Shown: positions 6,852-8,764 of the stretch, one piece after another
How the letters are laid out: every line of letters begins with the position of its first letter
Numbering within the stretch: position 1 is the stretch's first letter
Assembly (NCBI GenBank): GCA_036655755.1
Contig: JAVVPN010000106.1
Location: 1-8,764, forward strand
Reading direction: 5' to 3'
Length of the DNA: 8,764 bases
Source: JAUNSR01 sp036655755
GTDB taxonomy: Bacteria; Bacteroidota; Bacteroidia; Bacteroidales; JAUNSR01
The notes under the pieces: model-generated
What the model saw: only the letters and a program-made list of their open reading frames with translations
Told to the model about the DNA's origin: nothing
The model's database searches: none
Position numbers and translations under genes: made by a program

Positions 6852-7742
6852 ATGAAAAAACTTTTACTCTTATTTTTGTGCCTGTTACCTTTGTTTGTGA
6901 AAGCACAACCCATCCAAAGCTGTGTCGATATCTTCAATATGCGACAATATTGGAACAGCAATCCGAATCCAACCCTATACACCCTCGAAAATAATCCTGT
7001 GGTAAGTTTCATTTCGGTCATCCCAAATGGATACCGGGTCTACATACAAGACATCTCTGGAGGCATAATCATGCTTCTCCCACCCGAATTACCCCCATTT
7101 ATGAATATCGGCGATTTATTGGGAGACCTGAAAGGGAGCCTTACCCTTTACGAAGGATCACTAGCCTTTATCCCGGCCGCAAAACCCATCATCGTCAGCA
7201 GCGATAATCCGGTCTATCCACAAAACATCGACGTAATGACCATGATGCTCAATCCCGGCAATTACGAATCCATGCTCATACAGCTTTCCAACATCACCAT
7301 GAACGGAGGTGGCGATCTGTTTGAAACCGGCAAACACTATATCATTTACCAACAAAAGGCCACCACAGCCCTTTTCACACTATTCCCCTATGCCGATTAC
7401 ATCGGTACACCCATTCCGGACGCACCCGTAAATATTGCCGGACTGGTCACATTCAACCGTTTTACGGGAGAAGTAACCATTACCCCCCGTTTTATGGCCG
7501 ACATCAGCTACTCCTACGGCAACAATCCGAAAGGATCATGGAATGCCGACGACGTATTCGCTTCCGATGGCTATTTACAGGTACGCTCGCTTACACGACA
7601 ACCCATTCAGGTTTATACCCTCTTGGGGCAGATTATTATCCAAGAATGGATAGAGCCCGGATTTACCGAGCTCTATGTGCCAACAAATGGCGTTTATATC
7701 GTAAAACTGGGCAAACTGACAAAACGAATCAGCATCCCATAA
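6852..7742 (+). CDS. Secreted protein with probable type IX secretion (Por) C-terminal sorting domain
   Basis: This 296-aa protein has a clear Sec signal peptide (MKKLLLLFLCLLPLFVKAQ, cleavage likely after KA at 17-18). The mature part is beta-rich, with segments such as GYRVYIQDISGGIIMLLPP and VNIAGLVTFNRFTGEVTITP. These recall the OB-fold-like domains of secreted Bacteroidetes proteins that begin with an SVxxGxxVYIQD-type strand, but I cannot name a family with certainty. Residues from about 240 to the end (VRSLTRQPIQVYTLLGQ, then GVYIVKLGKLTKRISI) resemble the T9SS type A sorting domain, which has a lGq strand, a GvYivk strand and a basic end. The protein would then be exported through the outer membrane and anchored to the surface or released. 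An alternative GTG start at 6846 adds only two residues. The gene is monocistronic and faces rnz tail-to-tail across 5 nt. Confidence 0.75.
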   Translation: MKKLLLLFLCLLPLFVKAQPIQSCVDIFNMRQYWNSNPNPTLYTLENNPVVSFISVIPNGYRVYIQDISGGIIMLLPPELPPFMNIGDLLGDLKGSLTLYEGSLAFIPAAKPIIVSSDNPVYPQNIDVMTMMLNPGNYESMLIQLSNITMNGGGDLFETGKHYIIYQQKATTALFTLFPYADYIGTPIPDAPVNIAGLVTFNRFTGEVTITPRFMADISYSYGNNPKGSWNADDVFASDGYLQVRSLTRQPIQVYTLLGQIIIQEWIEPGFTELYVPTNGVYIVKLGKLTKRISIP

Positions 7743-7747
7743 AATAC

Positions 7748-8662
7748 CTACAAAGCATATTTCAATCCCTCTTTCGCAAGAATCGTAGTCGGAAATATCT
7801 CTTTTGCTTCTTTCTGAAGTACACTGTCATCTTCATAACGTGCAGAATAATGCCCGATCATCAATTGCTTCACTCCGGCCTTCTGCGCTATCGTAGCGGC
7901 CTGCCGAGCCGTTGAATGGAATGTTTCTTTTGCCCGTGGAGCCGCATCTTCCGCAAAAGTCGCCTCATGATACAAAAGATCAACCCCTTCAATATGCGGA
8001 ATCAATTTCTCATAATAAGCCGTATCCGAACAGTAAGCATAACTCCGTGCTGCTTCAGCTGGTTTTGTCAACGCCGCATTCGGCACAATATCACCATCCG
8101 GAGTCACCCAATCCGCACCCTCTTTAATTGACTGAAGCGCCTTAATCGGAATCTTCCAGAAGGAAATCATATCCGACCGCAAATGGCGCTCTTTAGGCTT
8201 CTCTTTAAATAAAAAACCACAAGTAGCCACTCGATGCTTCAACGGAAGAGAATAAATCTCCAACGATTTATCTTCATAAATAAGGGCTTTTTGCAACGGA
8301 TCAATCGAGTCGAAACGCACCTCAAATGGCAAGTCTTTACAAAAATAATCGAGCATCGGGCGAAACACTTTCTCCGCATCCGGATGCGCATGAATTACAA
8401 ACTCCCCTGTCCTTCCCAACAAACCCAGCGTCGACAATAAGCCGGGAAGCCCGAAGCAATGATCACCATGCATATGCGACAAGAATAGATGACCTAATCT
8501 CGAAAACTTCAAACGCATGCGGCGCAATTGCAACTGAGTACCCTCACCACAATCCACCATAAACAACTTATCCCGAAAATTTACAACCTGGGCACTTGGC
8601 AAATGACGCATCGTAGGCAATGCCGACCCACATCCCAATATATTGATTTCAAACTTCTCCAT
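7748..8662 (-). CDS. rnz: Ribonuclease Z (tRNA 3'-processing endonuclease)
   Basis: This 304-aa metallo-beta-lactamase-fold enzyme trims the 3' trailer of tRNA precursors in the cytoplasm. It starts MEKFEINILGCGSALPT, the usual first strand with the GxGSA turn. The zinc motif HxHxDH is H63, H65, D67, H68 in LSHMHGDHCFGLPG. Further conserved residues are H143 (LPLKHRVATCGF), D213 (YCSDTAYYEKL), the HEATF motif at 232-236, H249 (TFHSTARQA) and H271 (IGHYSARY). All ligands expected of an active enzyme are present, and the length is typical of the short form. The reading frame stays open to an ATG at 8713, but that extension runs through a terminator hairpin and does not resemble RNase Z, so the start at 8662 is preferred. 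Confidence 0.97.
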   Translation of the reverse strand: MEKFEINILGCGSALPTMRHLPSAQVVNFRDKLFMVDCGEGTQLQLRRMRLKFSRLGHLFLSHMHGDHCFGLPGLLSTLGLLGRTGEFVIHAHPDAEKVFRPMLDYFCKDLPFEVRFDSIDPLQKALIYEDKSLEIYSLPLKHRVATCGFLFKEKPKERHLRSDMISFWKIPIKALQSIKEGADWVTPDGDIVPNAALTKPAEAARSYAYCSDTAYYEKLIPHIEGVDLLYHEATFAEDAAPRAKETFHSTARQAATIAQKAGVKQLMIGHYSARYEDDSVLQKEAKEIFPTTILAKEGLKYAL

Positions 8663-8665
8663 AAC

Positions 8666-8700
8666 AAAAAAAATAGGGAACCCCGAATGGGATTCCCTAT
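8666..8700 (-). terminator. Intrinsic terminator between the right-edge gene and rnz
   Basis: ATAGGGAA (8673-8680) pairs with TTCCCTAT (8693-8700). CCC (8681-8683) pairs with GGG (8689-8691), leaving one bulged A and a 5-nt loop. On the minus strand the stem is followed by eight T (complement of 8666-8673), as in a textbook terminator. It lies 26 nt after the stop of the gene at the right edge, and its T-run ends 3 nt before the rnz ATG. Confidence 0.85.
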
Positions 8701-8708
8701 CAAATATA
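8701..8708 (-). promoter_or_regulatory. Candidate -7 element for rnz
   Basis: The minus strand reads TATATTTG, an exact TAnnTTTG match. It is placed so that transcription would start at about 8695, inside the first arm of the terminator hairpin. No convincing TTTG is seen about 20 nt upstream, so the call depends on the -7 half alone. Confidence 0.4.
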
Positions 8709-8726
8709 ATCAATTTCAGTCAGAAA

Positions 8727-8764
8727 TTATTTTTTTTCTGCGTCCATTTTTTCTTTCAAAGCAG
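8727..8764 (-). CDS. C-terminal end of a gene cut by the window edge, possibly rpsA (30S ribosomal protein S1)
   Basis: The minus strand ends in codons for ALKEKMDAEKK followed by TAA (complement of 8727-8729), then a strong terminator, so a real coding sequence very likely ends here. The lysine-rich ALKEKM-type tail fits the end of Bacteroidetes ribosomal protein S1, and from memory rpsA is a plausible neighbour of rnz. Eleven residues cannot prove this; it could be another Lys-rich protein. Confidence 0.5.
   Translation of the reverse strand, partial: ALKEKMDAEKK

Noticed and set aside
8663..8713. 17-residue N-terminal extension of ribonuclease Z
   Set aside because: It is encoded by the terminator hairpin and its T-run, and the conserved protein begins at MEKFEINILG.

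Overview
The window looks like a chromosomal segment of a Bacteroidales bacterium, most likely Parabacteroides or a close relative. The evidence is an lpxC-fabZ gene fusion, promoter-like motifs of the Bacteroidetes type (TTTG / TAnnTTTG), start codons without Shine-Dalgarno sequences, a Wza-like lipoprotein paired with a Wzz-like protein, and a secreted protein whose C-terminus resembles a type IX secretion sorting domain. The genus is an inference from protein style only.

Layout. (1) Positions 1-1114, minus strand: the start of a surface-polysaccharide operon that runs out of the left edge, with a polysaccharide export lipoprotein followed 5 nt later by a truncated Wzz-type chain-length determinant. 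(2) Positions 1115-2584: about 1.5 kb with no intact gene. Most of it (about 1377-2281, minus strand) is one badly decayed IS3-family insertion sequence. Its orfA and orfB can still be read across frameshifts and stops, including the SDITYI and FHSD parts of the DDE transposase domain. Inside the relic is a perfect 15-bp inverted repeat. (3) Positions 2585-5883, plus strand: lpxD, lpxC-fabZ and lpxA, the early lipid A pathway plus the FabZ dehydratase that shares its hydroxyacyl-ACP pool. A promoter-like motif lies just before lpxA and a strong intrinsic terminator lies after it. (4) Positions 6125-6685, plus: a pRiA4b ORF-3-like acidic protein of unknown function, followed by a long hairpin. 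(5) Positions 6852-7742, plus: a secreted protein with a signal peptide and a probable T9SS sorting tail. (6) Positions 7748-8662, minus: rnz (ribonuclease Z), tail-to-tail with the secreted protein with only 5 nt between them. (7) Right edge, minus: the last codons of another gene, possibly rpsA, then an intrinsic terminator that almost touches the rnz start.

The lpx genes form the functional core. LpxA acylates UDP-GlcNAc, LpxC deacetylates the product, LpxD adds the second acyl chain, and FabZ consumes the same 3-hydroxyacyl-ACP that LpxA and LpxD need. The polysaccharide export genes act at the same cell surface but are divergently oriented and separated by the IS relic. I did not find a convincing new multi-gene system. 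The most informative non-obvious observations are the IS fossil, its palindrome, the internal lpxA promoter candidate and the rnz leader arrangement.
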